A DNA stretch of 64,000 bases from Xaviernesmea oryzae (GCF_900177415.1 NZ_FXAF01000001.1:312501-376500); one strand, 5' to 3'. Numbered from the stretch's first letter, positions 46,502 to 56,353 are shown. Program-made: numbers and translations. The notes: generated by a model from the letters alone, not told the origin.

Positions 46502-47458
46502 TCACTTGTGCGCGACGGGGGGCGTGCCGTGCGTATGGAAAGTCTCGATCGTCTTCATGCCCCAGGCCTGGCCCTTCTTGCGGTCCGCCTCGGACCAGAC
46601 GACCGGCTTCCAGTCCGGACGCAGGATCAGGCGCGCGCCGGCATTGGCGAGCTCGACGCGGTTGCCGGCCGGCTCCCAGACATAGAGGAAGAACGTCCCC
46701 TGGATCGCGTGCTTGTGCGGACCGGATTCGATATGCACGCCATTTTCCAGGAAGATGTCGGCGGCCCGCAGGATGTCCTCGCGCTGGTCGCAGGCATAGG
46801 TGACGTGGTGAAAGCGGCCGTGCGAACCCGTATGATCCTCGGAGCAGGCGAGATCGTAGGTCTTGTTGTTGATGGTGAACCAGCAGCCACCGAGACGGCC
46901 GTTGTCGAGCTGGATCATCTCGGTGACGCGGCTGCCGAGGGCCGTCACCATGAACTCGCGGATCTGGCTGACATCGGCCGCAAGCAGGTTCACGTGATCG
47001 AGACGGCGCGGGCAGGCGCCGCGGCCATGGTAACGCTGGGCGATGTTCTTCAGCGCCGGCTTCTCTTCCGGCGGCGCTACATATTCCTTGGTGTCGAAAT
47101 AGAGTTCGAAGAGGTGGTCATCCGGGCTCTTGAACTGATAGGCGCGGCCATGGCCGAGGTCGCCGTCGGTCCAGCCGATACCCCAGCCCCTCTCCTCGAT
47201 CACCTTGACGCGGCGCTCCAGCGCCTCCGGAGAAGCGGCGCGATAACCGATATGCCCGACGCCGGTCGTATGATGCTTGGTGAGCTTCAGCGTGTGGAAT
47301 TCATAATCGTCATAAGCACGCAGATAGACGCTGTCGCCTTCCCGGCCGCTTTCCGTCAGTCCGTAGACGCGGGTGAAGAAGTCGAGCGTCTCGTCGAAGC
47401 GGTCGGAATAAAGTTCCACATGGCCCAGATGGGCGACATCGTAACAGGGTTCGGTCAT
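46502..47458 (-). CDS. Type I (VOC) extradiol ring-cleavage dioxygenase
   Basis: 318 aa from the ATG at 47458; the open frame goes further upstream, but no ribosome site or homology supports it. Two VOC modules form the catechol 2,3-dioxygenase architecture. The iron ligands match XylE in spacing: His155, His218, Glu269 (XylE 153/214/265). His250 and Tyr259 correspond to the catalytic His246 and Tyr255. It is the first gene of the gal-type operon and should open the ring of a catecholic acid. Known gallate and protocatechuate 4,5-dioxygenases belong to the unrelated LigB (type II) family, so substrate and cleavage position here are open. Confidence 0.9.
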   Translation of the reverse strand: MTEPCYDVAHLGHVELYSDRFDETLDFFTRVYGLTESGREGDSVYLRAYDDYEFHTLKLTKHHTTGVGHIGYRAASPEALERRVKVIEERGWGIGWTDGDLGHGRAYQFKSPDDHLFELYFDTKEYVAPPEEKPALKNIAQRYHGRGACPRRLDHVNLLAADVSQIREFMVTALGSRVTEMIQLDNGRLGGCWFTINNKTYDLACSEDHTGSHGRFHHVTYACDQREDILRAADIFLENGVHIESGPHKHAIQGTFFLYVWEPAGNRVELANAGARLILRPDWKPVVWSEADRKKGQAWGMKTIETFHTHGTPPVAHK

Positions 47459-47615
47459 AGCTTTTCCCAGATGATCACTCACGAGCGCCCGGCAGACAGG
47501 CGCATTCTCCTCCAAATCGAACCCGCGTCCTCCACCCGCAACGCGATCGGCGCGCAGGCGCCAAGCTCGGATGAAGACATAAAAGCAGATCAGCCGCCTG
47601 ACGAATAGGTTCTGC

Positions 47616-47625
47616 TGCCGCGGCA
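47616..47625. promoter_or_regulatory. Palindrome upstream of the dioxygenase operon
   Basis: TGCCGCGGCA, 10 bp perfect, about 160 bases upstream of the dioxygenase start. A candidate regulator site (LysR or IclR in the block), not matched to any consensus. Confidence 0.25.
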
Positions 47626-47691
47626 TAAGTTTTGGTTGAGACAGGGAAAACGGTTCGGTGAAAGAGGGGCGGAACCGGAACGCCCGGAAGG

Positions 47692-47722
47692 GGAATGGCA
47701 CGGCGGCTTGCCGTGCCATTCC
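47692..47722. terminator. 13-bp perfect terminator hairpin after terC
   Basis: GGAATGGCACGGC-GGCTT-GCCGTGCCATTCC, seven bases after the terC stop on the minus strand. It would isolate terC from the dioxygenase operon downstream. No T-run. Confidence 0.65.
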
Positions 47723-47728
47723 AAGCGA

Positions 47729-48382
47729 TTACAGGCCGAGATACGGCATGACCTCGTGGGCACCGCGCCAGATCATTTCAAGCGCGACGTAGAGGATGAC
47801 GGCGAGACCGACATAGGCGATCCAGCGGTGCTTGTTGAGCAGGCGGGCAATGAAGCTTGCGGCAACGCCCATGAGAGCGATCGACAGGACGAGGCCGAAA
47901 ATCAGGACCTCGGGATGCTCGTGGGCGGCACCGGCGACGGCGAGAACATTGTCGAGCGACATGGACACGTCGGCAATGATGATCTGCCAGGCGGCCTGGG
48001 CGAAAGTCTTGCGCGGCGCTCCGCCGGCGACCGTCCCGTCCGCATTGAGATCGGCATTCGCAAGCGCTTCGCTTGCCTCGTCTTCATGGTGATGCGGGGT
48101 GCGCAGCTCGCGCCACATTTTCCAGCAGACCCAGAGCAGCAGGATGCCACCGGCGAGCAGCAGGCCGACGATCTGCAGAAGCTGCGTCGTGGCAAGTGCG
48201 AAGCCGATACGCAGAACGGTGGCTGCGATGATACCGACGAGGATCGCTTTCGCCCGCTGTTCCTTCGGAAGGCCGGCGGCCGCAAGGCCGATGACGATCG
48301 CATTGTCGCCGGCCAGCACGAGGTCGATCATGATAACTTGCAGGAGCGCGGTAATCGCCTCCGGCGTAAAGAATTCCATCAT
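47729..48382 (-). CDS. TerC family integral membrane protein (YjbE-like)
   Basis: 217 aa, about seven membrane segments. The family signature of acidic residues inside membrane helices is present: DLVLAGDNAIVIG near residue 20 and DVSMSLDNVLAVAG near residue 125. TerC/YjbE proteins export or handle metals such as Mn2+ and are linked to tellurite resistance or metalation of secreted proteins. Short 5' hairpin GGTGAG-TGCC-CTCACC (48408-48423) lies in its leader. It is a single-gene unit, unrelated to the catabolic neighbours. Confidence 0.92.
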   Translation of the reverse strand: MMEFFTPEAITALLQVIMIDLVLAGDNAIVIGLAAAGLPKEQRAKAILVGIIAATVLRIGFALATTQLLQIVGLLLAGGILLLWVCWKMWRELRTPHHHEDEASEALANADLNADGTVAGGAPRKTFAQAAWQIIIADVSMSLDNVLAVAGAAHEHPEVLIFGLVLSIALMGVAASFIARLLNKHRWIAYVGLAVILYVALEMIWRGAHEVMPYLGL

Positions 48383-48720
48383 TTGGCACCCAATCTATTA
48401 AAGCGCGGGTGAGTGCCCTCACCGTGGATCGAGACAAGCTTGAAACGCTTACGACCGGCATACCGCCTGTCGTAGGTCATCGCCGTTATCGTCGCGTGAT
48501 GTCCACGAACTCCAGGCACCCAAGTTGGACAACCAGTCCGACATCACAGTTCAAGGATGAACTGTCAGAGGGGCCCGGTCCTGGTGGCGTGAGATTTAGC
48601 GGTATGATTGCGGAAACTCAAGTGGCCAGTTTATGAAACAATACCGGATTCTGCCATATTTACTTCGCATCGTTACTGATTGCCCATCGCGCTCCCGACC
48701 ACCCTCGCTATCTCCGGGCG
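48383..48720. other. 338-base intergenic region with terC leader
   Basis: Non-coding gap between the terC start and the end of the second ABC operon. It holds two simple hairpins: GGTGAG-TGCC-CTCACC at 48408-48423, 25 bases before the terC ATG, and ACAGTTC-AAGGAT-GAACTGT at 48546-48565, which may be the terminator of the ABC operon. TerC genes often carry a Mn riboswitch, but I could not find the yybP-ykoY core. Confidence 0.5.
48546..48565 (-). terminator. Candidate terminator of the second ABC operon
   Basis: ACAGTTC-AAGGAT-GAACTGT, seven base pairs, downstream of the last permease gene. Confidence 0.4.
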
Positions 48721-49602
48721 TTACGAGATGGTGGGGTCGAGCCTGTCGCGAAGCCAGTCGCCGACGATGCTGATCGACAGCGTGGTCAGCATGATCACGA
48801 TCGACGGCGCGAGCATGATCCATGGAGCGCGGGTCAGATATTCGCGGCCGAAGCCCACCATATTGCCGAGGCTCGTCTCCGGCGGCTGAACGCCCAGGCC
48901 GAGGAAAGAAAGACCGCTCTCCATCAGGATGATTTCGGGGAAGGTCAGCGTCATCGATACGATCAACGTCGAGGCGACATTCGGCAGAATGTGCCGGAAA
49001 TAGACCCGCGCAGGCGTTGCGCCGAGCTGCACCACCGAGGCCGCATAGCCCTGCGCGCCGGCGGAGATCGCAAGGCCGCGGGCGATGCGCGCATAACGCT
49101 CCCAGCCGTAGAACCCCATGAGACAGACGAGCAGCACCATGGAGGAACCGAAGAAGGCAAGCACGGCCAGAGACATGATGAGAAACGGCAGCGCTGCCTG
49201 AAAGTCGGCCAGCACGAGCACGAGGTGTTCCACGAAACCGCGGAATTGCGCAGCAGCGAAACCGAGCACCGTGCCGAACACCGCCGAGATGATCGTCGCT
49301 CCGAAAGCGATGACCAGCGATACGCGGATCGACTGGATGAGGCGCGAAAGCACGTCGCGGCCAAGCTCGTCGGTACCGAGAAGATGCTTCGACCCGCCCG
49401 GATGCGAAAGACGGCTCGTCAGGTCCATAGCCGTTATATTGTACGGGCGGATCTGGTCGGCGAAAATCGCGACCGCGACCATGGCGAAAAGCCAGAGAAT
49501 ACCGAGGCCGACGGTGAATGGCAGGTTGCGGCGAAGCCGTGTGATGAATACCGCATACCAGCGCGGCGCCCGCAGGGTGCCCGACAGATCGATCGAAGCC
49601 AT
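48721..49602 (-). CDS. Dipeptide/opine-type ABC transporter permease (DppC-like)
   Basis: 293 aa from the ATG at 49602 (GAGGAG ahead; upstream frame runs through the other permease). About six membrane segments, with the GTDELGRDVLSRL motif after the first and an EAA loop near residues 175-205. Last gene of a five-gene importer ordered SBP-ATPase-ATPase-permease-permease, 11 bases after the DppB-like gene. Confidence 0.92.
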   Translation of the reverse strand: MASIDLSGTLRAPRWYAVFITRLRRNLPFTVGLGILWLFAMVAVAIFADQIRPYNITAMDLTSRLSHPGGSKHLLGTDELGRDVLSRLIQSIRVSLVIAFGATIISAVFGTVLGFAAAQFRGFVEHLVLVLADFQAALPFLIMSLAVLAFFGSSMVLLVCLMGFYGWERYARIARGLAISAGAQGYAASVVQLGATPARVYFRHILPNVASTLIVSMTLTFPEIILMESGLSFLGLGVQPPETSLGNMVGFGREYLTRAPWIMLAPSIVIMLTTLSISIVGDWLRDRLDPTIS

Positions 49603-49613
49603 CTCTCTTCTCC

Positions 49614-50540
49614 TCAATGCGACGCGACGGAGCGCAGACGGGGGTCGAGCCAGCCATAGAGGAGGTCGACGGCCAGATTGGAAACGACCATCGCGGCAGC
49701 GATGATCAGCAGGATGCATTGCACGACGGCGAGGTCGCGATTGCTGACCGACACGACCAGCAGACGCCCGATCCCGGGCCACGAAAAGATCGATTCGACC
49801 ACCACCGCGCCGGCGATCAGCGAGCCCACCATGAAGCCGACGATCGTGACGATCGGCACGGCGGCGTTCGGCAGCGCATGGCTCCAGACGACGTCACGCC
49901 ATTTGAGGCCCTTGGCGGAAGCGGTCCGGATATAAGGCTGGCCCATGACTTCGATCATCGCACTGCGGGAGAAGCGGGCCAGGATGCCAATTCCTCCGAT
50001 GCTCATGGTAAGGGTCGGCAGGATGCCATGCATCCAGGTGTCCTGACCGCCGGAGGGCAGCACACCGAGAATGACGGCGAAGATGAGCACCAGCAGAAGA
50101 CCCATGACGAAGGAGGGGATGGTGAAGCCGAAAACGGCAAGCAGGATCACCCCGCGATCGGTGAAGCTCTGGCGGTGCAGCGCCGCATAGACGCCGGCCG
50201 GGATGCCGATCATCAGTTTCAGGAACAATGCCGGCACGGTGAGCTGCAGCGTCGCAGGCACACGCTGCAGAACGAGGTCGAGCGCGGATGCCTTGTCCCG
50301 CATGGAGACGCCGAAATCACCGGTGAAAATGGATTTGATATAGGCGAGATATTGTATCCACAGCGGCTGGTCGAGGCCCCAGGCGCGGCGGAAGGCATCG
50401 ACGGATTCCTGAGGGGTATCAGGGCCGAGCATCACCTGCGCCGGATCGCCCGACATGCGCAGGACGACGAAAGCGAAGGTCACCACGGCAAGGATGGTGA
50501 TCGCTGCCCTGAGAATTCGCACGGCTATGAAACGGATCAT
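49614..50540 (-). CDS. Dipeptide/opine-type ABC transporter permease (DppB-like)
   Basis: 308 aa from the ATG at 50540 with GGAGG four bases ahead; the longer open frame is inside the ATPase gene. Six hydrophobic segments and the DppB-type EAA loop (IRTASAKGLKWRDVV). The conserved DQPLWIQY after residue 60 is typical. It forms a heterodimer with the DppC-like partner. Confidence 0.92.
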   Translation of the reverse strand: MIRFIAVRILRAAITILAVVTFAFVVLRMSGDPAQVMLGPDTPQESVDAFRRAWGLDQPLWIQYLAYIKSIFTGDFGVSMRDKASALDLVLQRVPATLQLTVPALFLKLMIGIPAGVYAALHRQSFTDRGVILLAVFGFTIPSFVMGLLLVLIFAVILGVLPSGGQDTWMHGILPTLTMSIGGIGILARFSRSAMIEVMGQPYIRTASAKGLKWRDVVWSHALPNAAVPIVTIVGFMVGSLIAGAVVVESIFSWPGIGRLLVVSVSNRDLAVVQCILLIIAAAMVVSNLAVDLLYGWLDPRLRSVASH

Positions 50541-50551
50541 CCCAACCTCCC

Positions 50552-51535
50552 CTATGCCGCGATCGCCGCGGTTTCGCCCGTCACCACATGGCAGGCAGCC
50601 GTCCGGCCGTCGCCGATCTGTCGAAGCTCCGGCACGAGGGCACGGCAGATATCCCGTGCCAGCGGGCAGCGCGGATGGAAGGCGCACCCGGGCGGGCGGC
50701 TGGCGGGGTTCGGCGGCTCTCCCTGGAGGATGACGCGCCCTTCCAGACGCTTGCCGGGAACCGGCACGCTCGAAACGAGCGCCTTGGTGTAGGGATGTTG
50801 GGGCGACTGGAAGATGACGTCGGACGATGCCTCCTCGACGATCCGGCCGAGATACATGACCGCCACGCGATCGGCGATGTTGCGCACGACCTTCAGATCA
50901 TGGCTGATGAACACCATGGCGATGCCGTTCTCTGCCTGCAGGTCGCGCAGCATGTTGACGACCTGGGCCTGGATGGAGACGTCGAGCGCGGAAACCGGCT
51001 CGTCGCAGACAAGGAGCTTCGGACGGGCGGCGAGCGCCCGGGCGATGACCGCACGTTGGCGCTGCCCACCGGAAAGCTCGTGCGGATAGTGCTCCGCCTG
51101 ATCGGGACGCAGGCCGACCGCCGCCATCAACTCGGCGACGCGAGCGGCCTGATGCTGTTTCGGAATGATCTTGTGAATTTCCAGCGGTTCGCCGACTTGC
51201 GCCGCGATCGTCAGGCGGCGATCGAGCGCGGCCAGGGGGTCCTGATAGATAAGCTGCATCTTGGCGCGCAAAGCCCGCCATTCCGGCGTGCGGAGCGGCG
51301 GCATGGGTTTACCCTCGAAGCGAACCTCTCCGCCCTGAGCGGTATCGATGCCGAGCAGCATGCGTCCAAGAGTCGATTTGCCGGAACCGGATTCGCCCAC
51401 GATGCCGAGCGTCTCGCCCGGGTTGACGGCCAGCGAAATCTCATCCACGGCGCGGACCGGATGCGGCCGCCCGAAAAGGCCACGGCGGATTTGGTATATG
51501 CGGACGAGATCGCTCGCCTCGATGAGCGCGGTCAT
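50552..51535 (-). CDS. Peptide-type ABC transporter ATPase (DppF-like)
   Basis: 327 aa. Walker [10 protein letters not shown], signature LSGGQRQR, Walker [13 protein letters not shown], and the C-terminal [13 protein letters not shown] segment with two Cys that often bind an Fe-S or zinc site in this family. It overlaps the other ATPase by four bases and is 11 bases before the DppB-like gene. Confidence 0.93.
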   Translation of the reverse strand: MTALIEASDLVRIYQIRRGLFGRPHPVRAVDEISLAVNPGETLGIVGESGSGKSTLGRMLLGIDTAQGGEVRFEGKPMPPLRTPEWRALRAKMQLIYQDPLAALDRRLTIAAQVGEPLEIHKIIPKQHQAARVAELMAAVGLRPDQAEHYPHELSGGQRQRAVIARALAARPKLLVCDEPVSALDVSIQAQVVNMLRDLQAENGIAMVFISHDLKVVRNIADRVAVMYLGRIVEEASSDVIFQSPQHPYTKALVSSVPVPGKRLEGRVILQGEPPNPASRPPGCAFHPRCPLARDICRALVPELRQIGDGRTAACHVVTGETAAIAA

Positions 51536-52545
51536 TGCAGCATCTCCTCTGCCACTTTGCTCTTCGTCCCGGCACGCTCCTCGGCCGGTACCGGCCGTGT
51601 GCAGGCAAGCTGCCTCCCATCGCTCAAGGACAGGAGCGGCGGACGCTCGCTCCGGCAGGCTTCGACCGCCCGCGAACAGCGCGGCGAGAAGGCGCAGCCC
51701 TCCGGCAGGTGTTTGGGATTGGGAACCGTGCCGGGGATCGGGATCAGTCTCTGGCGGGGGCCGTCGATCCTCGGGATCGCATCGAACAGGCCGCGTGTAT
51801 AGGGGTGGCGCGGTTCGGAAAAGAGCTGTGCGGTCGTGCCTTCCTCGACGATCCGGCCGGCATACATGACGCAGACCCGCTCGCAGACCTGACTGACAGC
51901 CCCGAGATCATGGCTGATGAAGACCGTCGCCATTCCGGTCTCCGCTCTCAGCTGGATCAGGAGGTCGAGTATCTGCGCCTGGATCGTCGCATCGAGCGCC
52001 GTGGTCGGCTCGTCGGCAACCAGCAGGTCCGGTTCGCCGGCAAGCGCCATGGCGATCATCAGACGCTGACACTGCCCGCCGGAAAATTCATGGGGGTAGA
52101 GATCGAAGCGACGGCGCGGATCGGGAATGCCGACCATGTCCAGCAGCCGAAGTGCCTCGGCCTTGCCGGCTTCGCCCTTGAGCCCGCGATGAATAGCCAA
52201 CGCTTCCGTGATCTGCCGGCCAATGCGCAACACGGGATTGAGCGAGCTCGAAGGATCCTGGAAGATCATCGCGATCCGCCCACCCCGCACCCGCTCGAAA
52301 CTCTCGCGCGTGCCGCCCGAGATTTCATGTCCCTGCAACCGGACTGAACCGGTGACGCTGGCCTTCCCCGGAAGCAATCCCAGCGCGGCAAGCCAGGTGA
52401 CCGATTTGCCGCAACCCGATTCGCCGACGAGCCCGAGCGCCTCTCCCCGCCGGACATCGAGGTTGATGCCATGCAGAACCTGGACACCGTCGAAGGCGAC
52501 TTTCAGGTCGCGCAATTCCACGAGATTGGACGATGCTGCACCCAT
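51532..52545 (-). CDS. Peptide-type ABC transporter ATPase (DppD-like)
   Basis: 337 aa from the ATG at 52545, with GGGAGCGGAT ahead; an in-frame TTG four codons earlier is less likely. Walker A GESGCGKS, signature FSGGQCQR, Walker [13 protein letters not shown], and the C-terminal Cys segment [11 protein letters not shown]. It directly overlaps the other ATPase and is 112 bases after the binding protein. Confidence 0.92.
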   Translation of the reverse strand: MGAASSNLVELRDLKVAFDGVQVLHGINLDVRRGEALGLVGESGCGKSVTWLAALGLLPGKASVTGSVRLQGHEISGGTRESFERVRGGRIAMIFQDPSSSLNPVLRIGRQITEALAIHRGLKGEAGKAEALRLLDMVGIPDPRRRFDLYPHEFSGGQCQRLMIAMALAGEPDLLVADEPTTALDATIQAQILDLLIQLRAETGMATVFISHDLGAVSQVCERVCVMYAGRIVEEGTTAQLFSEPRHPYTRGLFDAIPRIDGPRQRLIPIPGTVPNPKHLPEGCAFSPRCSRAVEACRSERPPLLSLSDGRQLACTRPVPAEERAGTKSKVAEEMLQ

Positions 52546-52657
52546 ATCCGCTCCCAATCCTGCCTCTTGCCGTCTCCGGCCCTTCAGGCATTTTCATCGT
52601 CGAAAACAAAAGGCTCCGGCGGCCTGTCAGGTCGCCGGAGCGGAACGGAGAATCCGG

Positions 52658-54295
52658 TCAGAGAACCCAGTTCGAGGCACGGAAGTCCATGGCGAAGGCC
52701 GGAGCCGCCTTCCACTTCAGGGAGGACTTCATGCCTGTGAACACGGCGTTCTGATGCAGGACCTGATAGACGGGGTCTTCGCGTTCGCAGATTTCCAGCA
52801 TGCGGGCGATGGCCTTCTTGCGCAGCGCACGATCGGTCGAGGTCTCCATCACCGCGGAAAGCTGGTTCAGCTCGGCATTGGTCCAGTCCTTCTTCTGCTG
52901 GACCTCGCCGTTAGGCCCGAACTGCACGACCATCGGCGTGATTGGATCGTTGATGGTGTTGGAGGCAGACCAGTCGCGGACGCCCTTGGCGCCGGCCGGA
53001 TCGTGGATCTGCCCCCAGTTCTCCTTCATCTCGATCTCGACGTTCAGGCCCACCTGCTTCCACATCTCGACCATGATCTGCGCATTGGCGGTCTGGTTGG
53101 TGTAGTAGTTGTTGAGCAGGCGGTAGGGGATCGCATCACCCTTGTAATTGGCCTGCTTCAGCAGGGCACGCGCCAGTTCGGGATTGTATTCCGGAGGTGC
53201 CCAGCCTTCGATGAACATGTCCGCGGCACCGAAAGATTCGAACTGCAATCCCGCCGGGATCACGGTTTTACCTGCCCACAGCGCTTCGACGATCGCCTTG
53301 CGGTCGATGGAATGCGTCATCGCGCGACGGACGAGCGGATTGGCAAGAACCGGGTTCTGGACGTTGAAAACCGAAACGCGATGGTTCCAGATGGTCGAGC
53401 TCTGGACTTCGAGGCCGGAAGCGGCCTGAACGGCAGCGATCTGGTCCGGCGGAAGGTCGCAGGCAAAGTCGTATTCGCCGGAGAGCAGGCCGTTGACGCG
53501 GGAGGCGACTTCCGGAACCTCGACGAAACGGATCTGCTCCAGCGGCGGACGGCCACCCCAATATTCGTCGAATGCCACCAGGGTCAGCGATACGTCGGGC
53601 TTGTATTCGCCGACCATGTAGGGACCTGTCGTGACAGGCTTGCGCGCCCAGTCGGTATAGCTGGGAGCCTCGTCCCAGGCCCGGCGATTGGCGATCTGGC
53701 TGCCGCCGGAATAGAGGCGGCCTTCCAGCGTCACGTCCGGCGTCGCATTGTGAAGGCGGACCGTATATTTGTCGACGGCTTCGATGCCGGCGAGCGCCGG
53801 CCACAGGCGACGGCCCACGCCGGGCACGGATGCCGGCAGTTCCTTGACGGTCGCCGGCTTGTGCTCGTCGGCGAAGATGGTCTTGCCGCCGGCCGGTTCG
53901 GTATTGCCGAAAACGCGCTCCTTGGAGAAGCTGAAGACCACGTCGTCAGCCGTCAGTTCGTCGCCATTGTGGAACTTCACGCCCTGGCGCAGCTTCAATT
54001 CGAGGGTCTTGTCGTCGATGCGCTTCCATTCGGTCGCAAGACCCGGAACAGGGCCCTGGTTACCCATCCAGTCGCGCAGGATCAGGCCTTCCCAAAGGTT
54101 CGGAAAGAAAACGCGCTCGCCGACATTCGACTGCTCGTACCAGATGTCGAGCGTGTTGTTGTTGGTGATCTTCTGCACGGCGATCGTGACGGAGGGGCGC
54201 TTTCCACCCTGGGCGATCGAGAAGCGGGGCAGGATCAGCGAGCCGGCGGCAGCGCCGGCCAGGCCGAGCGTGCTGCGACGGGTAAGGTTGACCAT
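52658..54295 (-). CDS. Peptide/opine ABC transporter substrate-binding protein (family 5)
   Basis: 545 aa from the ATG at 54295 with GGAGAG ahead; the longer open frame lacks support. The signal peptide starts MVNLTRRSTLGLAGAAAG, a possible Tat leader. The family 5 (DppA/OppA) fold includes LKLRQGVKFHNGDELTADDV near residues 95-115, the hallmark of this family. It is the first gene of the importer operon and faces the TIM-barrel isomerase gene. Ligand unknown. Confidence 0.92.
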   Translation of the reverse strand: MVNLTRRSTLGLAGAAAGSLILPRFSIAQGGKRPSVTIAVQKITNNNTLDIWYEQSNVGERVFFPNLWEGLILRDWMGNQGPVPGLATEWKRIDDKTLELKLRQGVKFHNGDELTADDVVFSFSKERVFGNTEPAGGKTIFADEHKPATVKELPASVPGVGRRLWPALAGIEAVDKYTVRLHNATPDVTLEGRLYSGGSQIANRRAWDEAPSYTDWARKPVTTGPYMVGEYKPDVSLTLVAFDEYWGGRPPLEQIRFVEVPEVASRVNGLLSGEYDFACDLPPDQIAAVQAASGLEVQSSTIWNHRVSVFNVQNPVLANPLVRRAMTHSIDRKAIVEALWAGKTVIPAGLQFESFGAADMFIEGWAPPEYNPELARALLKQANYKGDAIPYRLLNNYYTNQTANAQIMVEMWKQVGLNVEIEMKENWGQIHDPAGAKGVRDWSASNTINDPITPMVVQFGPNGEVQQKKDWTNAELNQLSAVMETSTDRALRKKAIARMLEICEREDPVYQVLHQNAVFTGMKSSLKWKAAPAFAMDFRASNWVL

Positions 54296-54663
54296 GGAAG
54301 TCTCTCCTTTGGCTTCAGGTTGATGATCGGACTCGTCCGGCCCCCTGCACGGGAGCCGAAATGCTTGCTCGGAGAGTCTGGCTTTTGCGCCTGGAGGATC
54401 GCGCCCCTGGCTTGCAACGATGGGAAGAGAATTCTTCGCGCTCGCCACCACCCCGAAATTGCGGGGGTATTTCGCGGGACTGTGTATCAGTTCCGTGACG
54501 CTATCTTTGCGATTTGATGAAATTGAACACGAACGCAAATTTCGCGAAACCGTGTTACAAATGTAATATTGCCGACACAAAATTCTGAAATGGAAACTGC
54601 GGCCGGATTTCTTCTTCGGCACGTCCCTCCCCGACATTTCCTCTGTCCCGATGGAGTTTTTCC
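54296..54663. promoter_or_regulatory. 368-base divergent promoter region
   Basis: Gap between the ABC operon (left) and the isomerase gene (right). It contains TTACA-AA-TGTAA at 54555-54566 and a TTTGCG...CGCAAA pair around 54506-54540, an AT-richer stretch than the surroundings, where promoters and a regulator site are expected. No gene seen. Confidence 0.45.
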
Positions 54664-55482
54664 ATGTCTTCCCTTCCCGTGATCGGCGCCGCAATGACGC
54701 TGAACGAGCTCGAAATTCACCGCAGCTGGCTCTTCGAGAAGCAGCGCGATCTCGAACTGCAGGACTTCACCACTGCGGATGTCCTCAACAGCGATTGGGC
54801 GGCACTCGCGGAGCGTGCCAGGAAACTGCTCAACGGCTACCAGGGCCGTCTCGGCATTCACGGACCGTTCTGGGGTTTTACCATCGCCTCGCAAGACCCG
54901 GATATTCGTGCCGTCGTTGCCAAACGCCTGAGACAGGGATTGGATGTCTGTGCCGCCATCGGCGCCACCCAGATGGTCGCGCACAGCCCCTATTCCACCT
55001 GGTCCTACAACAACCTGGACAACAATAAGGGCGAGCGCGACCGGATGATCGAACACGTGCATCTGACCATGCGCGACGCCGTCAAGCAGGCAGAAGACAT
55101 CGGTGCGGTGATCGTCCTCGAAAACATCGAGGACATCGACCAGCATGCCCGCGTGGCACTTGCCGAGAGCTTCAGCTCACCCGCGGTCGCGGTCTCGATC
55201 GATACCGGGCATGCTCAATATGCGCACGGCTCCACCGGTGCGCCGCCGGTCGACTATTACGTGAAAGCCGCCGGCAACCGGCTGCAGCACGTCCATCTGC
55301 AGGATGCCGACGGTTATGCCGACCGCCACTGGGCGCTCGGCGAAGGCGGCATTCAGTGGCGCTCGGTCTTCGCGGCACTGGCCGACCTCACCAGCAATCC
55401 GCGCCTGATCGTCGAGATCAAGGACAAGTCGAAGATTCCGGCTTCGGTCGAATATCTCGCCTCGCTCGGCCTCGCCCAATAA
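54664..55482 (+). CDS. Sugar phosphate isomerase/epimerase-like TIM-barrel protein
   Basis: 272 aa, xylose-isomerase-like AP endonuclease 2 family. Metal ligands are suggested by HGPFWG (near residue 55), VLENIEDI with Glu, DTGHAQ, HLQDADG and the C-terminal EIKD. It may isomerise or epimerise a sugar or sugar acid, or act on another hydroxyketone. GGAG lies eight bases before its ATG. It is transcribed away from the ABC importer and may share its control. Confidence 0.87.
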   Translation: MSSLPVIGAAMTLNELEIHRSWLFEKQRDLELQDFTTADVLNSDWAALAERARKLLNGYQGRLGIHGPFWGFTIASQDPDIRAVVAKRLRQGLDVCAAIGATQMVAHSPYSTWSYNNLDNNKGERDRMIEHVHLTMRDAVKQAEDIGAVIVLENIEDIDQHARVALAESFSSPAVAVSIDTGHAQYAHGSTGAPPVDYYVKAAGNRLQHVHLQDADGYADRHWALGEGGIQWRSVFAALADLTSNPRLIVEIKDKSKIPASVEYLASLGLAQ

Positions 55483-55501
55483 TCCGCCCGTGAGAAAGAT
55501 A

Positions 55502-55526
55502 TGATCCCGGAGACCGACCGGGATCA
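55502..55526. terminator. Hairpin between convergent isomerase and gntR genes
   Basis: TGATCCCGG and CCGGGATCA, nine base pairs around a seven-base loop; it overlaps the gntR stop codon. Confidence 0.5.
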
Positions 55527-56210
55527 ATCCGGGCACATGTCTCGCAGGAGAACCTGGGTGGCAAGAATATCGCCGACCATCAATTCCCTGGCGCGCGCGC
55601 CGTTCCGCTCGCGCAATGCCTCCACGATCTGGAAATGATAGGATGAGAAAGGGTGTACGACACCCTTGTCGAATTCCTTTTCCACGTAGTTGGTCAGCAT
55701 CCGCATATAGGGACCGAAGCGCAGCCATAACATCTCGATATGCTGCGGCAGCACTTCGGAGCCCGACATCTCGTATATGCCGAAATGGAAGGCCTGGTTC
55801 TTGCGCAGCATGCCATAGACATCGCCTGCCTTGCCGGTCTCCTCATGCTCGCGGGCGAGTGCTTCGGAGCGGTCGATGTCCTCGCCGGTCATATGAGCCG
55901 CGGCAAGCTCGGTGGCCAGTCCCTCGAGGGCAATGCGCGCCCGGCAGAGATCGTCGAGCCGTCGGCGCGAGACGGCCGGGACCCGCGCGGATCCGTTATG
56001 GCCGATCTCCAGCCCGTTCTCTGCCGCGAGCCGCCGCAGCGCCTCGCGCACCGGCATGTGGCTGGTGCCGAACTCGGTTGCCAGCGACGAGATGGTGATC
56101 GCCTGCGAGGGTGCGAAAGAACCCCACATCAGCGCCCGGCGCAACTGTTCATAGACCGTATCCTGAACGGTCACGCGCGACGTCACCTTCGAAAGCCCGG
56201 TCTCCGCCAT
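55524..56210 (-). CDS. GntR family regulator (FCD type)
   Basis: 228 aa from the ATG at 56210 with AGAGGA ahead. Winged HTH (ALMWGSFAPSQAITISSLATEF, here about residues 26-48; then SHMPVREALRRLAAENG) and an FCD domain with the His residues of a metal site. It is divergent from the aminotransferase gene, and two TTGATCAA palindromes lie between them. Confidence 0.92.
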   Translation of the reverse strand: MAETGLSKVTSRVTVQDTVYEQLRRALMWGSFAPSQAITISSLATEFGTSHMPVREALRRLAAENGLEIGHNGSARVPAVSRRRLDDLCRARIALEGLATELAAAHMTGEDIDRSEALAREHEETGKAGDVYGMLRKNQAFHFGIYEMSGSEVLPQHIEMLWLRFGPYMRMLTNYVEKEFDKGVVHPFSSYHFQIVEALRERNGARARELMVGDILATQVLLRDMCPD

Positions 56211-56315
56211 TCTATCCTCTAATTCTTTCACGTCACAACCAGGCCTCGCATAAGAGGCCGCGCTCTTCAAGTCTTCTCGCTGTCCGGACGCCCTTGTCCG
56301 TGACGCGATTCTCCC

Positions 56316-56323
56316 TTGATCAA
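56316..56323. promoter_or_regulatory. TTGATCAA palindrome, site 1
   Basis: 8-bp palindrome in the gntR-aminotransferase intergenic region, likely one of two operators of the adjacent GntR protein. Confidence 0.5.
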
Positions 56324-56353
56324 ATCCCGATGGCACAATAGAACATCTGAAAG

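Noticed and set aside
47459..47719. 87-residue N-terminal extension of the extradiol dioxygenase frame
   Set aside because: No homology to the VOC fold, and it crosses the terC terminator hairpin; the ATG at 47458 gives the usual domain start.
48383..48660. Manganese (yybP-ykoY) riboswitch upstream of terC
   Set aside because: I looked for the conserved GGGGAGUAG core and its paired partner on the minus strand and did not find them; only simple hairpins are present.
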